Part shown: positions 11,501 to 25,700 of the stretch, one piece after another | Layout: every line of letters begins with the position of its first letter | How positions within the stretch are numbered: position 1 is the stretch's first letter | Assembly: GCF_015832195.1 (NCBI RefSeq) | Contig: NC_052020.1 | Span: 868,001 to 932,000, forward strand | Origin: Motacilla alba alba | Lineage: Eukaryota; Chordata; Aves; Passeriformes; Motacillidae | Length of the DNA stretch: 64,000 nucleotides | Direction: 5' to 3' | Translations under genes and position numbers: made by a program | The notes under the pieces: generated by a model | What the model was told of the DNA's origin: nothing | Database searches by the model: none | Seen by the model: only the letters and a program-made list of their open reading frames with translations

Positions 11501-14500
11501 ACTGGGCTCTGTGGTGTCTTGGGATTGTCCCTGAGTCCAGAGCAGTGAGGGGATCTACTGGTCCATAGTTAACAAAATTAATGAAGTTTAATTTCTGACT
11601 AATGCAAAAGTGACAACTAACTTCATGTTGTAAAAACTAACTTAATTCCTCTGAGGCAAATCCCTTTTTATTCATCTGCTATATGATTTTCCATTTAACT
11701 ATCTCCAGAGGTATCTTTCTGTGCTGCCCTTGGCCTTGCAGTGCTAGCTCTAGAGCCTCTTCAGAAACTTCTGGGCTCCTTCCTTTGAGGAGCCTGATAA
11801 ACAGCTCACTAACAAGCTGTTGGATTAGTGTGGACCGATACTCTGCATGGACACTGAAATTCTCAGGTACATGAGGCTTAATGCTTTGACTTCATGGTGC
11901 TGTTATGTATACCTAAATCTATTCTACAGTTGAGCACTGCAGATGAATTCTCTGTGAAACAACATTTTGTTTCTGTTTTCTACACAGTTTTTCTCTGCTC
12001 AGCTGGTGTTTTCTACTTCAGGTTCTGTTTTTAACATGATATCCTCAGTTTTCTGAGGGAAAGGCAGAGATGTTTAGGAGCTGAAACCCTGGTTGTTATT
12101 ACAGTTCTCCAGCGTCTCCTTTGCTTGGCTTTGAAAATTAACAAATGAGAACATTCTGATTTCTGATTTAGGATATGAAGGTGGAAGGTCCAAGCTGCTG
12201 CCTTGAAGTGTTCTGTCTTTAAAATGCCAATGTGTCTTCTCAAGTCTGTGAGGGATTCTTGCTATATTGGCTGCTTCAGTTGTGTTTTAAAGACATGAGA
12301 TTTAAAAAAATGTATTATTTCTATGACAACAAGGCTGTGGCAGCTGGCAGGAATCCCAGCTGTCCTGTGATCTGTGCCATATGAATGTGCAGTGGAAGCC
12401 CTGACTCGGAGCCTTCATCCCTCTGGATAAGGTCTGCAGGAGCAGGGCAGAGAGCTGCTGTGGCCCCACTTTTACAGACTGCTGGTGGCAGATTTGACTG
12501 CTGGAGCTGCTCAGAAGAATCAGACACCAGGTCCCTTCTCCCCCCAGGAAGAGTGTTGAGCCCTGCAGTAGCCAGGTGCTGAGGTGTGCTGCAGTAGCCA
12601 CACCTGTTGTCCAGAGCCACAGATTTGGGGCTGACATGAACCCTGAAGTATGAGCTTAGATAGCTCTCCCAACATGCAGGTTTTAATTAGCCCTCCTTAA
12701 ATACCACACAACTGCCTAAATCTCTGCTTGTATGCTGAAAATTCAGCAGCTCAGTGACCTTGTGTTAGTAATGTCAGTAGGAGTGTGGAAATCCTGTTGC
12801 GGTTTTGGTTTTGACATTTCCTATCTCCTAAATCAAGCCCCATATTTTAAATGTGAATGTTTGAATTTTCCTTTTATTAGAGCTGTCACAGGTGATCTCT
12901 GAGAAAATAGGATTTCTATAAGCAGCTTTCTGAAGAGTATAAGAAAATGATAGTATTTCTGTGGGTTTTTTCCTTCACAGATAAATGATCATTCCAGCCT
13001 TCATTTTAGGGAGATAATACAGATTTTTAGACTGTTACTTGCTCATATGTAATCTGAATCTAGCTAAAGATCTCTTTCATGAATCATCCAACTAATGCAG
13101 AGAATTACCTGTCCCCGCTTTCATGGTGGATTCAAATTGCTTTGAAGCTTTTCTTTTTGCATCAAGTCATGACTTGCCAGAGGCTTTGGAAGAAGATTTG
13201 GCATGCTGGAGGTAAAAGTAGAACTTGTCAGATAAACTTTTCAAGCACTGCAGACTCAGTGAGTCTGTACTTATCCATTACAGGATTATCATTGCATTGA
13301 AATGATGGCTGGAGAAAACATCTTCTGGGATTTCTCTGTGCACAGAATAAAAAGGGCTTGCAGAACCGAGCACAGAATCATTTTTAAAATAACTTTGTTC
13401 TGTGTATTTGTCTTTCTCTGAGGTATTTGTAATTTTACCAGCTGTATATGGAATAATCATATTATGGCCATATTTCCCTCTCCTACTTGTGCTAACAGGA
13501 ATATTTTGAGTTGCTCAAGTGAAGGGTGTGGGAGTAGTATGCTGTAATTTCTGTGGAATTTCTGATTAGAAGACGTGTTCACATTTAACAGTTTGAAGGA
13601 CAAGGAGGGTCAAGGAGGAGAAAAGTACAGCAAAAGCTACAGGCTGCACAAGGATACTTGAATGTTGTATCCTTTCTTAGTTGATATGAAATTGCAGTTA
13701 TTGAGTAGAAACTCTGGATTCTCCACTGGTTTTACTGAAACTGGTGAAACTAGTGCTAGTGGGTTTCCGTGGAGTGGAAAGAAGCGATGCACTGTTTTTG
13801 ATTCTCTTCTGCCACTTTCCTGCCACTCTGAAAACAGATTTCACATCTAGTGGACTGCTAAAAATATTTTCTTGTTAATTAGCCCCAAATCTTCAAAAAT
13901 TGAAGACTTTAATCTATTTGCTTTAGATTATATGGATCTTATACATGTGGAGCACCTTTAATGAAGTAAGATTTTTTTTTTTTCCTGCATACAGCCAGAC
14001 TATCGTAAGCAAAATACTTGGCCTGGAACCAAAATTGTGATGCTATTGGTCTTAAATATTATAATTGTGTGTTGTTGTTTTGATCCTGCTTTTTCAGAGT
14101 TAGAACTCTGACTTTACAACCTGATGTCAGCCATAAAGGATTATGACACCATTAAACTTAGATGTAACAGAACGAGGTATTTCAGCTAATGTTTAGCTAA
14201 TGTTTTCACGTGGCGGTAAAGCTGTACAAGTTTAAAATGAATGTAAAGCTGTTAGACATAAACCAAACGAACCAGCAATAGAAAAACCCAAACACAAGTT
14301 CCACAGGGGTGTGTAAACTTAAACACAATGCCAACCAATATCACCGGTGAATTTAGGCATGAAAGCAGCAAAACCAGGAAAAGCTGTAACAAAATGACAA
14401 GAGAAGACTTACGTTTGGGTACATATCATTCCCACTTGCTCTCATTGTAACAGGAATGCTTTTGGTATAGAAATATTTAAATCTCATTGGTTCATTGTTG

Positions 14501-16641
14501 AACTTCCTATAAGTGCAATTCTAACACACATGGGTTTTCAGCACAGCTTATGTCTTTCTTACATAAAAAGACACGAAATTTGTTTAAAGCACCTTCACAG
14601 TGCTGATTCTATTACTCTCATTTAAATACTGAGACAAAATTTTGCATGCAAATGAATATGGAAATATTAAATATCTAAAATATTTTCTATATGATATCTC
14701 TCTCTGAAAATATGGTTGAGCTAAGGGTCCATATGTCTCGTCTGGAAGGTGGGAACGAGCTTCACCATTGCCTGACAGGGGCTTACATGAAAGAGTTTGT
14801 GAGTGGTAATGCCAGCACCAAAGCAAGAGCTTGCTTAGAGCACGTGGGAGTGTGTTTGCAAAATCTCAGTGTGGCAGCAGCAGCAGCAGGCTCCTGCAGC
14901 CTGGCAGTGCAGAGGATGGAAGCATTGCCTGAAGAGTGTTGGAATCGGCTTTTCAGACAGCTGTCAGTGCTCTCTGCAGTAACTGAGGCATAGCTGGTGG
15001 CTAGGCTGATCCCTGCCCATTTTGCCTCTTTTCCTGGATGACTGCAGGTGCAGGTGGAATACTGGCCCTCAGAGGGAATGGGGAACCACACCACTGATTT
15101 CTTGTTCAAAGAAGTAAGCTGAGGTAAAGCTTTGTGGGCACTGCCAGCTCTTTAGGGTAGGTTTTTAATTGGTCAGCCCTGGATCCATTTTTTCTTAATT
15201 AAGCTGCTCTTGGAGAATTTCAAAAATTATGACAGGGTAAAATTCCTTGTTATGAGGAAACCTGGAGATTTGAAAACACGTAAAACAAAATTTAGTGTTG
15301 TAATGTGGGAAACATTCCTCAGCTCCTTGCAGTAACAACTTGTCAATATATTTTTGTCTGCTTGACAATATGTAAGAAATGCCTTTGATTTTGTAAAATT
15401 GCTTGTAATTTCTCAACATTTCTTTTGATTCTATTGATTAAAGCTTTTCTGCCTGCCTAGAGACATTAAATGGCAAACCGTCTGCTAAAAGTGAACTGGC
15501 AACATTCCTGAAAATTAACATTTAAAAAAAAAGTTTAGTCTAAATATATTTCAAAGACTGTTTCTATTTGTGTTCTGAGATGAAGAGGAAAACAAAAGCT
15601 TCTGTTAGAGTCTGGCAAAAGGTTGCGATACCTGGTGAAATACCGGTATTGTCTTCACACTGTGGGGAGAGAGGTGTTGTCTGGCAGAAAAGCAGAGAGG
15701 TACGAGGAGATGTGGTGCAGAAGTGTAATTACAAGCACTGTCCCACGTGGCTGTGTGTTCACGGTCTGTATCCCTTTTCTCGGGACTGAAGGATAAGCAG
15801 CCACTCAGCCCAAAGCACCCTGTGTGTGCCTGTCAGCAGGGAAATGCACACCCTACCTGCAGTCACTAACTCCAGCGGTTAAGTGTAGGTTACAGAGTAA
15901 TCCCCAAGCCCCAAGCGTTGCTAAAATAGTGAGGTGGTAAATACAAAACTGGGGCAGTCATGGAAAGTGATTTTTTTTTTTGGATTATGCTGAGTTCTAC
16001 TCACCAGTGATTTTCTGATTCCTGTTTTTTACAAAGATCCTTGTGTGAGCAGCTTTTGGGCTGAGTGGCTATCCTGAAGTTCAGAACAGAATGCTTACAG
16101 GAACAAGAACTCTCAGAGTGTTTGAAGTGTTGGGTCACCCACAGGGAATGTTTCTTGGCAGGTTAAGGCAAAAACCTTGTGCATTTAGCCTGGCTTTTGC
16201 CAGGTAAGAATGCCATGTAACTTTCTTGAAAAAATTCTTGATCTGTTTAGGGAAAGAAAGAACAGAGAGAAGGAATTATTCAGTGTGCTCTTTGTGCCAG
16301 CACAGATTCAGTGGAAGATAATTCTGGGCACTTGCTTCTCCAGCAATTGGATTATAATTTCTGACTGTCCAGTTAAGACCAATTTTAAGTAGTAAAGTCA
16401 CCTCTGAAGGCACTGTGCCTTTACACTCTTTCTTTTACTGAAAAAAAGATACAAGGTTTTTATTTGAAAATGAGAACAAGGAAGTCCTGGGAGTGACTGT
16501 TCTAAGATTTTTTCCTTACCTTTAAAACATTAAGATATTGATAGATATTAAATTATTTTTTAGGCTGCATTCTTCCCACAGAAAGAATGTAACAGAGAGC
16601 CCCTGGACTGAGTTCTCAGACAGAGTGATTGCACTCAAAAT
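5504..16641. other. Intron 1 segment, no gene or clear repeat seen
   Basis: About 11 kb of AT-rich sequence. I see only small items: T tracts near 6762-6774 and 6805-6816, a 13-bp tandem duplication GGTTAATGGCTGT at 11416-11441, and a palindromic octamer pair at 14641-14653 (see findings). Open frames are short and without recognisable domains on both strands. Confidence 0.55.
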
Positions 16642-17061
16642 TGTGACATTCACATTCTCTGAAAAAACCCCTTCACCCAGGATTTTCTTCTGGGAAGCTG
16701 AGGAGCCGCAGAGAAAAAAGAAAACAATTCTTATCTCATTTGCTTCTCCTGTGTTGTGCTCATGTGGAATGTGTTTGGAGATTGTTTACCCACAGGTGAT
16801 TGTTTCATTGGGTTCTGGTGTGAGTTGTTTTCACTCTTTGGCCAATCAGTGCCAAGCTGTGTCGGGGCTCTGGAGAGAGTCACGAGTTTTCATTATTAGC
16901 TTTTTAGCCTTCTGTAAGTATCCTTTCTGTACTCTTTAGTATAGTTTAGTATAGCATTATTTAATATAACATAGTATCATAAAATAATAAATCAGCCTTC
17001 TGAGAGCATGGAGTCAGATTCATCATTCCTCCCTGCCACGGGGCTCCCTGCAAATACAACA
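16642..17061 (+). mobile_element. Solo LTR, passerine endogenous retrovirus, copy A
   Basis: A 420-bp element starting TGTGACATTC and ending ATACAACA (TG...CA ends), flanked by a near-perfect 6-bp target duplication: CAAAAT at 16636-16641 and CAAAGT at 17062-17067. An AATAAA poly(A) signal lies at 16986-16991, about 70 bases from the 3' end, after a TATAGTTTAG-rich stretch, as expected of R/U5. The copy at 43214-43628 matches it along its full length in inverse orientation. No gag, pol or env reading frame is nearby, so this is a solo LTR left by recombination. The 6-bp duplication suggests an ERVK-like integrase. I recognise the sequence as an abundant songbird LTR family but cannot give its library name with certainty. 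Confidence 0.87.
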
Positions 17062-20000
17062 CAAAGTCCTTGCTCTAAAATCTTATCTCTGTTGGACTCC
17101 CATAAATTGCTGTCGTGGCCATGCTGCAGTAGTTCGTGGATCTGAGGCACTGTGGGGCTGGGGAGGGAGCAGAATGATCTGTCAGAGCAGTATGAAAAGC
17201 AGGGACTCGCTCTCTGTGCACTCTGCTGCCCCAGAATCCTGCCCTGGATTACCCCATGGTTCATGTGTGGAGGCTCTTCCTCACCTCACGTCTGTGGAGT
17301 TGCTTTTTTCCTTATCTCCATGTAAGCCCTGGGTCTGAAGCATGAAGATGGGCAAGGGAAAGAAGAATCGAAGTATTCACTAGCATAAAAGATAATGTGA
17401 TTATTATAGGAGTGACATAAATACTGTGTGAAGTTCCAGGCAGTGGCAAATGTTAACCAGTGTGCTCTCTGCTGCCTGTGTGTTTTTAAGGCTTGTGCTG
17501 AGCTGGCAGCCAGGCTGTTCCTGTGTGGCAGTGAGTGCCATGGCACTGTCTGGCTGTTTTTACTGTGAATGTGATGCAGAGAGTGGGAGGGGTTTAGCCA
17601 CAATGGCAACTTGTGACTGTGAGAGGGATGACAGGACAAAAATGATAAAACAACAGCGTAGGATGTAGCCATTTTGCTTTGCTACATTCAGCTAAGAAAA
17701 AAGCGTATTTTTACTTAAAAAAATATTTTTAATGTATCTGTTTTGCTCTCTGTTCAGTGTTTATGCTACACATTTATTAAGAGTGACTCTGAATTTGCTT
17801 TTCTGCTCTTTGATGAGAACAGATGTTATTTTCTCCCAACTTCTTGACACCTGTAACTGTCAAAATTCCCCATGCTCATTCTACTATCATCCAGCAAGAA
17901 GGATTTATCCAAGCAATTTACCTAGAAGGGCCAATTCAAAACAAGATACCCTTTTCACTGCTATTAAAATAAACTCAAGAAGTCCTGTTTATTTCATTAA
18001 TTGGAATGGTGAGCTCTGTCTTTTAGATTAAAAAAATGAAAATAAAAATGCAATTTCATGGAGTCACCTAAGACAGCAGTGATAACAGTGGGAGTAGAAA
18101 GCCCAGCCTGAGGGAATTGGCACGTTTACATTTCCCATCTTTCAGTTCCAGTATTTTAAAGGGAAGTCTTGCATCCCCCTTAAGTGGACAAACATAATTT
18201 TCCTACAGGTAACTCTTGCTATTGATACTTGAGACCTGAGCATGGTGTTTTAGCCACATTCCTTTTCCCAGCTCTGAGCAGGACATGCTTTCAAGTTCTC
18301 TCATGTCTAGCAATGTTTTTGTTTTAGCTTGCCTTTGCAGCTCCAAACCCAGAATGTGAACTAAAATGGATTGACTGGAGATACGAGGAGGTTGCAGGCA
18401 AGCAGTTAGAATTTGGTTGCAGATTTAAATAGTTTAAATTTGGTTTGGTTGCAAATTTAAATAGCTTTTAAACCGCTGCAGCAGTGTCTTGTGGCAGAAT
18501 GTGCCTGAGGCCCCGTGCAGAGCATGATGACTTTTTCCCCTCTCCTTTTTTCTCCCTGTTATCTAGTTAATATCTTGTGTTTTCTAGGACTCATTTCCTG
18601 CCTCTCCCATCGTTACCCTGATTATTTATAACTTGTGCCCCAGTGTTGTAACGAGATAGGAGTTTTCAGTTGGTGGACTTTGGGAACTTATAGATAAAAA
18701 TGGTGAGGAAAAGATGAGTTTTGCCATGGGATGTCTGCTACAAATGTGCAGGGACTCCCATGCTGCCTGTCTCTTGGAAAGAGATTTTTGAAAACCAAGT
18801 GACTGCTGAAAAGGTCTTTGCTAAACTCTGTAAGAAGCCAAATTTCAGTGAGTACTTAGAGTGCAAAATAGCATAAGGGGGAATGAAAATTCATTTTTCT
18901 CTAGCAATGTGATCCACTTTACTAAAAAGCCACAGAAGGTAAGGTTAGTCTCCTCCTGTTCTTGTTACAACTTGTTTTCCAGAAATGTGGAAGCAGCCAG
19001 TTGGCCAGCATGCTTGCTTTCTATTTTCTCAAGAATGCCATTCTTTGACTGCCTCAGCCTTGGATCCCCACGTAGAATTGTAAGAAGGGCTCCAGGGTCT
19101 GAATGCAAGTTATTTCCAGTTGTTCAGTGTGGGCAGCTTCTTGAATGACTTTGTTTGTTGATATATACATTTTAAATTGGCTCGTGATTGCTGTGACATG
19201 GTTTGGGCACTGCCTCTTACCTGACACAAAAAGTGCAGTCAAATCATTAGTGTGAGTAAAAACCTTAAAATTAGAAATGATGACAAAACACACAGCTATC
19301 AGAGGAGCAGAATTTCAGTAAAATGTTTTTGAAAAACTTTCAAGTCCCATTTCTATAGGTCTCTTAGATTTTTTTTTCTGTGAGTTAATTTGAGGCCTCC
19401 AGTGCTCAATCTCCTTTAGTGTGTATTACCTTTCCAAGAAAAAAAAATTAAATTGCTTGAGGCATACCTCAGAATTTTCCCACAGGGAACTGCAGGTAAA
19501 ACACCAGCTAATAGAAATTCTGAGGAATTCACACAATACATTTTAGTTATTATGTAATTGCTTAAAATTATTACCAGTAATGTTGGCATTAAAAGGAGGA
19601 ATCAAGATACCTGCTGGGTTATCTCATAAGCTTTCAGGTTTGTATTTCTGAATCTGAATTATTAAGAAAGCAATCTGTCTACCTTTCTAGTAGCTTTGGA
19701 ACCTAGCAGTCAAATAATCAGAGGTTAAAAATCTTGGAAATAACTATATCCAGATAAGTCTCCTCCAGCTAATAGAGGGAGACACTGTAGGTACTCTCTT
19801 GTGCCAGCTGAAAAGCTGCATTTATTAATATTCACTGTCAGACAATGTGCATGGGAAAGAACACTCACTCGTTCCCAGTAATTTCCTGAACATTGCAAAA
19901 TTTTCAAAAGTGCTTGATTAACCCCAGAACCAAGTCCAAAGGAAAACTGGCATTATCTGCTCTTGTTCTCAGTGATCTGATATATTTAATCATGTCCTAG

Positions 20001-20950
20001 GCCCTTCCTAAGCTTTTGGGAAGCATTTCTGAGCAGAAATGAGTCTATTTGTTCTGCTAAGCTGACTGCCAGGTCCTGGTCTGTGCTGCGGCGTGTTTCC
20101 TTTCCCATCATGGAAACTGAATCCTGATTGCAGATGGATGAGAAACTGGGACACAGCAAAATTAGCAGCAGTATTAGTAAATGAGACAGAAAGTGTACTT
20201 TGCTATTTCCAGATCTTGTGCAGAAGATCATCTGAGCTGGCTGTCCATTTGCTCAGCTTGATGGGGTCACATGGGCTTTCAGGGCTGGGAGAAGGAAACA
20301 GAGCAGCTGTTGGAATGCAGCATCTCTGGGAGTGGGACAGTGAAACATGAGGATGAGGCTTCACCACTCCAGTCTTAATTTCAGGAGGCAATTGTCCCAT
20401 TTGCAAGGATAAGAGAATGTAAAAATAAGTGAAAACTAGATGGACAAGTGCCAGGTTGCATGTGCACAGAGCTTGGGAGCCTCAGTCAGTGGGAAGGGCT
20501 GAGCTTTTGACACGTTCTGGTCTTTTTTATTACAAGCTCAGCAATGTCAAAACGTACACCATCCCAGTGGGACAGATAAAGTTTTCAATGTTTGAGGAGG
20601 GTATTTTCTGTCAGTATCTGAAGATTTTTCCTGTTTGCTCAGCATGTGTGGTATCCTCCTAAAAGAAATTAGCATTTTACAGCAGAGGGTGGTGGTTTTG
20701 CATCCTTCAGAGCACTGGCTTCACCGCTTCAGTTAGCCAGTTGATTTTTACATAATCATTTGCCCTTCTGGAGGAACCTGAACTTGAAAACAAATCATCA
20801 GTAAAGTTCTTTGCCTCTGAGAAGCAGGAGATAAGAATGTCAGTAAGATCTGCTGGTGGCCAAGCTGCAGTTAAGAATTTTGGTGAACTGTTCCCTGGCA
20901 TCTGTGTTTTCTAATTATTCTTAAACTAAAGGCAGATTGCCGAGACATAA

Positions 20951-20987
20951 GATACTCTCAGTGTAGTGAGAGTATCAGTGTAGTGAG
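20951..20987. repeat. Short perfect inverted repeat with direct repeat
   Basis: GATACTCTCA at 20951-20960 pairs perfectly with TGAGAGTATC at 20967-20976 around a GTGTAG loop. The 11-base unit AGTGTAGTGAG then occurs at 20960-20970 and again at 20977-20987. It looks like a small local duplication of 17 bp that created a hairpin; no function is implied. Confidence 0.8.
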
Positions 20988-22665
20988 CACTGTCTTCACT
21001 CTGTATTCAGGGGCAGACAGGCCCCTGAGCCCATCTGTAGGGAATTGCAGAAAGCTCTCCCAGATTTCCATTTGGACCTCTGCAGCCATTGGGGCAGGAT
21101 CATTATTGCTACTGGGATGATCAGTTACAGGAAAGGTGAGTGTCTGGTGAAAACCTGCCTGTTGGAATAGCTGGGGTCCAGAGTAATTCTTTCAGTGAGT
21201 GGTGCTGCCTCCTTGGGATGTTACTGGTGGCTGTTCTGTTACTGGTGGGGATGATTTTTCTTCCATTCTGGCACAGGTGACACATTGAACTTGCCGAGCT
21301 GATTAATATCCCTAAACAAAAGCTTCAGTGTTTGCTGTTCTAGAAGGAGGCTTGTCAAATTCAATCAGTCATTATATTTACATGACAAATTGTTTTTGGG
21401 ATATATCACCATCAGCCTGTGTATGAATATTTTTCTGAAACAAAGCACAGAAACTTAACGCTGTTTGGGACCCTTTGCAATGAAGAAGATGGCTAAAAGA
21501 ATGCTTGCAGCAGGAAGATAAATGTTGTTACATTTTTAATAAGTGTGGTTTTTTTTCTTCCATAATGAAAATTCTTCTGCTGTTTTTGTTGGGAATCTTC
21601 TTTGTCAGAGGACATATTTATCTCCTCTTGTTGAGGCTCAATTTATATGCTAACTGCTTTGGTTAAATGCCAACTGACCTTGTGACAATTTTGTACACAT
21701 TGGGACTGGGGTCCTTGTGGTGTTTGTTTCTGTCACTAGTTTGGATGCAATTCCTTTTCTTGCTTTGCACTGCACAGGGAATGCTGCCTATACTCTTACA
21801 TTTGTGAAGAAGGAATAGAGATGTGCAAGGAAGGCACTGTGTTTCTTTTTGGGAACAGATTTTTGTGGTGCAGATATAGTTTCCAGGCCCCTTTTTGAAA
21901 TGGTGTGCTGTTTCAAGGTGGCAGAGCAGGCACATTTGCAGGTTTACCATGTTCATTTCAGGAAGAAAAAAAGAAAAAAAGTGCAGTTTGACCTAGCAAG
22001 GGAGATTCTGATAGTCCATCAGTTGTTGGTGCTGTCAGCTCTGTACCTTATATTACCTTGGCAAAATTTCAGCTAGCAGGCTTTTGTAGAGTTATGGACT
22101 GTCTTTACAATGACAGAAACTTGTAAAAAAATCTTATTTGATGGCTACAGCATGGTTGCTTTGTAAAGCATGTATTTTCTCTGGTTTTCTGTAATGTAAT
22201 TTAGTGCTGTAGCATATGTTTTATTCCTTGTTAGGAGAACTTCCCCAAATGAAGTATGAAAATTTACTGTAGAGGCAACAAAGCCATTAGAAACTGCAGT
22301 AGTGCTATACATGAACAAGAATTCCTGTCCATTATGGTGAACTGATACTTTGACAGTAAAACCTGCTTTAATTCATGCCTTAGTAAGAGCTGCCTAGCAG
22401 CTCACTGACAGAAGCCAGTTGTTTTTCTTTTCAAGTTTCACTTTCATGAAGTTCTTTACACATGGATTACAAAAACCCCTCAAACAACAAAACCAAACCA
22501 CAACCCTCAAAGCAATGTAATCACTTAAATCTTTCTGTGGAAGAACAATGAAGACAATTCTGCTAGGTAACTAGGAGTATTTTGTGAATTATTACAAGCT
22601 TTAAACACAACACTGTAAGGAACTACAGTGTAGAAATTCACGAGTTTAGCATTAATTTGATAGAA

Positions 22666-22723
22666 TAATGACAGATAGGAGTGATATAAATAGGGTAATG
22701 ACAGATAGGAGTGATATAAATAG
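22666..22723 (+). repeat. 30-bp tandem duplication, two copies
   Basis: The unit TAATGACAGATAGGAG plus TGATATAAATAG occurs at 22666-22693 and again, without mismatch, at 22696-22723, separated by GG. The lack of divergence suggests a recent slippage event, so copy number may differ between individuals. Confidence 0.9.
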
Positions 22724-25700
22724 AAATTCTTGTGTGTGAATACAAAACCTCTGAAACCCCACATTTGCCATTTTTTAAGGAATATCTGATCTTAATGTAT
22801 GTTATTGATTGGTTTTTCCACCCAGAAGCTCTGTTTAATTATTAATACATCTCTCTCCAGGAATCTCCAGTTTCTAATGTGTGTTTAGAAGCAGAACCTG
22901 TTCCCTTCCTCCCCCTGCCTCTGAAAGCCCTGAAACGCTGGCCCTTGTGCCTTAGCCTGCCTAAGCTGGTGTTTGCTCAGAGCTGCAGTACAGCCTATAG
23001 AAGAGCTGGGTTGCCATTTACTCTGTTAATATCTTAATTTCATTAGGCATGTGCAAATGGCCTCAGTGCCGTGAACACTTTCCTTCTAGTGGAGCTATTG
23101 ATTCTTGGGCTGGCTTCATTGCCAGCCTTAAGGGACAAACCCAGGTGGGGGCAGCTCTTTGTTCTGCAGGTTTGCTCCAGAGGTGCTTCTGGACGGGTCA
23201 GGAAAAGGATTCCAAGGCAAGCTGCCTACCCCTAAGTTTCACTGAGTTTTAGGTGCTCAGCAATTTCAATAAGGAGGCTTTACTGAGGCAGGAGTTTGAG
23301 TAATGGAAATGCACATTTTCTACATCCATTTCCTCTTCCACACAGATTTTCCCATAATGACTCTTTAGAATAGAAGCATCCAAGGTTTGCATGTTTGATT
23401 TTTCTGATCTTGAGAATATGTGCTGCCTTAGATTAATTAACCTCCCAATTGCCTTCTAAAAGTTACTTAATTATTTTTTTTCCTTCTTTTGGAGCTGGAG
23501 GTTTTCCTGACAAAATATTATATTTTCTGAATTGCATAGTGGTCTACTCTTTTTTCTTAATCCTAATGACTCCTGCAATCCTACTGGCTTGGTCTGCAAA
23601 GCCACAGTCAGCATGAGTGACACGGATAATCTGCTTCACTATGCATTTTGATAGAAATTAATTCCACCCTGACCCTGTTGTTTTTCCAGACCAATCTGTA
23701 GCCTGTTCCTTGACCAGTTTTTGAAAACTATGGCTGGAGCAGTTGCTGTTGAGTTTTTACGAGTACAGAAAAGCCCAAGTGGTTCATTCTGTATATTCCA
23801 GACTGTTACGAACATGGAGTATTTTCTTCTTACAAGTTTTTTGGATTTTTTTTTTTTTTTTGCTCAGTCATATAAGAGTAAGAAAATGTGTGTGCGGAAC
23901 ATCAAAATTTATTATGGCAGTCAAATTGATGAGTTCAGCTTATCCCTGTGTGCCAGTTAAGATGGAGAGGGCAAATGTTAGTTATTCACCTCGGGAAAAA
24001 TGCATTTATTCCCTTGCAAAAAAAGTCCAAGGTAAACTTTGAAAAACATTTTTATGAAATAACCATCTTGAGAGAGAATTTCAGTGCAGCTTTTCTATAT
24101 CTTTATTTACTTGAGCAGCTGAGAGGAAGAAGGGGGAAACAAATCCCCCACACAAACGTATTTGTACAACAAAACAGAGAATAACATATACTAGAAGCTT
24201 GCTTTCTTCCTAGTACATTTACTGATTCAGTAGTTTTACTGTGATAACTTCTAGAATTTTGCCTGGGGTTTTTCTGTTGATCACAACTTGAGGGGAAAAA
24301 ATAAACCCACACCAAATGCACAAACTTGGCCAAGAGTCTGCTCTCTTGGACTTGTGGTGGAGGGGCAGGATTTATTTTAAAAGCATGCTTAGTCTGGGGG
24401 GCTGGCTGTGACCTGAACTTGTGCCTGGAGTGCGTGTGGCAGGGTCGCTGTCTGTAGCTGCCCAGAGCAGGGTGCTGGGCATGACATGCCCTGCACATTT
24501 CCCCTTCGTTTCTTGTGCACGAGGTTCACGGGGTTTGCTGTTGCCGGCAAATGCTGAATTAAGATCATCAGCAATTAAACTGAGTAATTAATTATCTCAA
24601 TGTCTACATCTTGTGGTGTGTCCAGAAAGAGGGAGGACAGGGAAGCCTCAGTGTTGCAGAGGGTCTCCTGTTCCTCTTACATTTCTTCCTGGAAGTTTCT
24701 GTGAGACTGAAACCTGTCTTAGAGCCACTCTTTGTAATAATGCTCCAGTGATAATTCAATGTATTTGGGTCTCTTGCTAATTCCTTGTGCAAGAATGCTA
24801 TCCTAAGTGGCTTGATTTTGCATGAAAGCATAGAAGATGAGGAAAAGTCATAAAAATGATTAAAAAATTATTGTTTTCAAAGAAAAACAAAAAGCCAAGA
24901 ACTTAATTTTTAAAGAAAGGGTATTCTTCACTGTTTCAAATTAATTCTGATGTAATTTTGATTGGCAGTTTGGGTGACTTGGTGCCTCACTAACATTTGA
25001 CTATTTTGCTTCACTTGGGTAGCTATCTTGCATGATAATTTAAAATTGCTTATTTTAAATCAGTGCTTTACAGGAACTCTTCTGAAACATTCTTTCCTCT
25101 GCAGAATGACAAAGAGCAGAAGCATGCACAAAGTGCATACTTTCAGTGAAGATATTCACAGGTCTGGTGTGAGATCTGCTTATCTTTCTTCCTGCTCAGA
25201 GATGCCTTTGTTCATAATGAAAAAGGACTGCACTTTATTGAATTGTTTTGCCTTAAATCTTGAGCAACACTCTGGTTTTCACTTCCTTTCCCTATTGTGA
25301 CCTTTATAGAGAATGGGAGAGGGATTTATCTGATGGAAAGGTTGTGTCAAGGCTCCCTGTAAAGGAAGAGGCTCCACTCAGCCCAGTCTAGAACATTCCA
25401 TTTCTCCATGGAAGCACCTGCTTCTCTCCACAAACAGTAGAGGGACTGAAGCTTAACAACCCACATGCAGATCCTGCTGTAAAAGGAGCTTCAGCTGACT
25501 CACCCACATGCAGATATCCACCCTGCAAGTATTTACAGTCAGATGAGATCAGCCCCACTTTCAAGGTTTGTCAGTCTAAATCTCTGGAAATCAGTGGAGT
25601 TAATTATGCGAGTGAGGTTGGCCAGTTTTAAGCTATGTATTTTAGCAAGCAAAAAAGCCTTGCTTTTCTTCTCTGTTAAACCAATATTTTGTTGTGTGTC

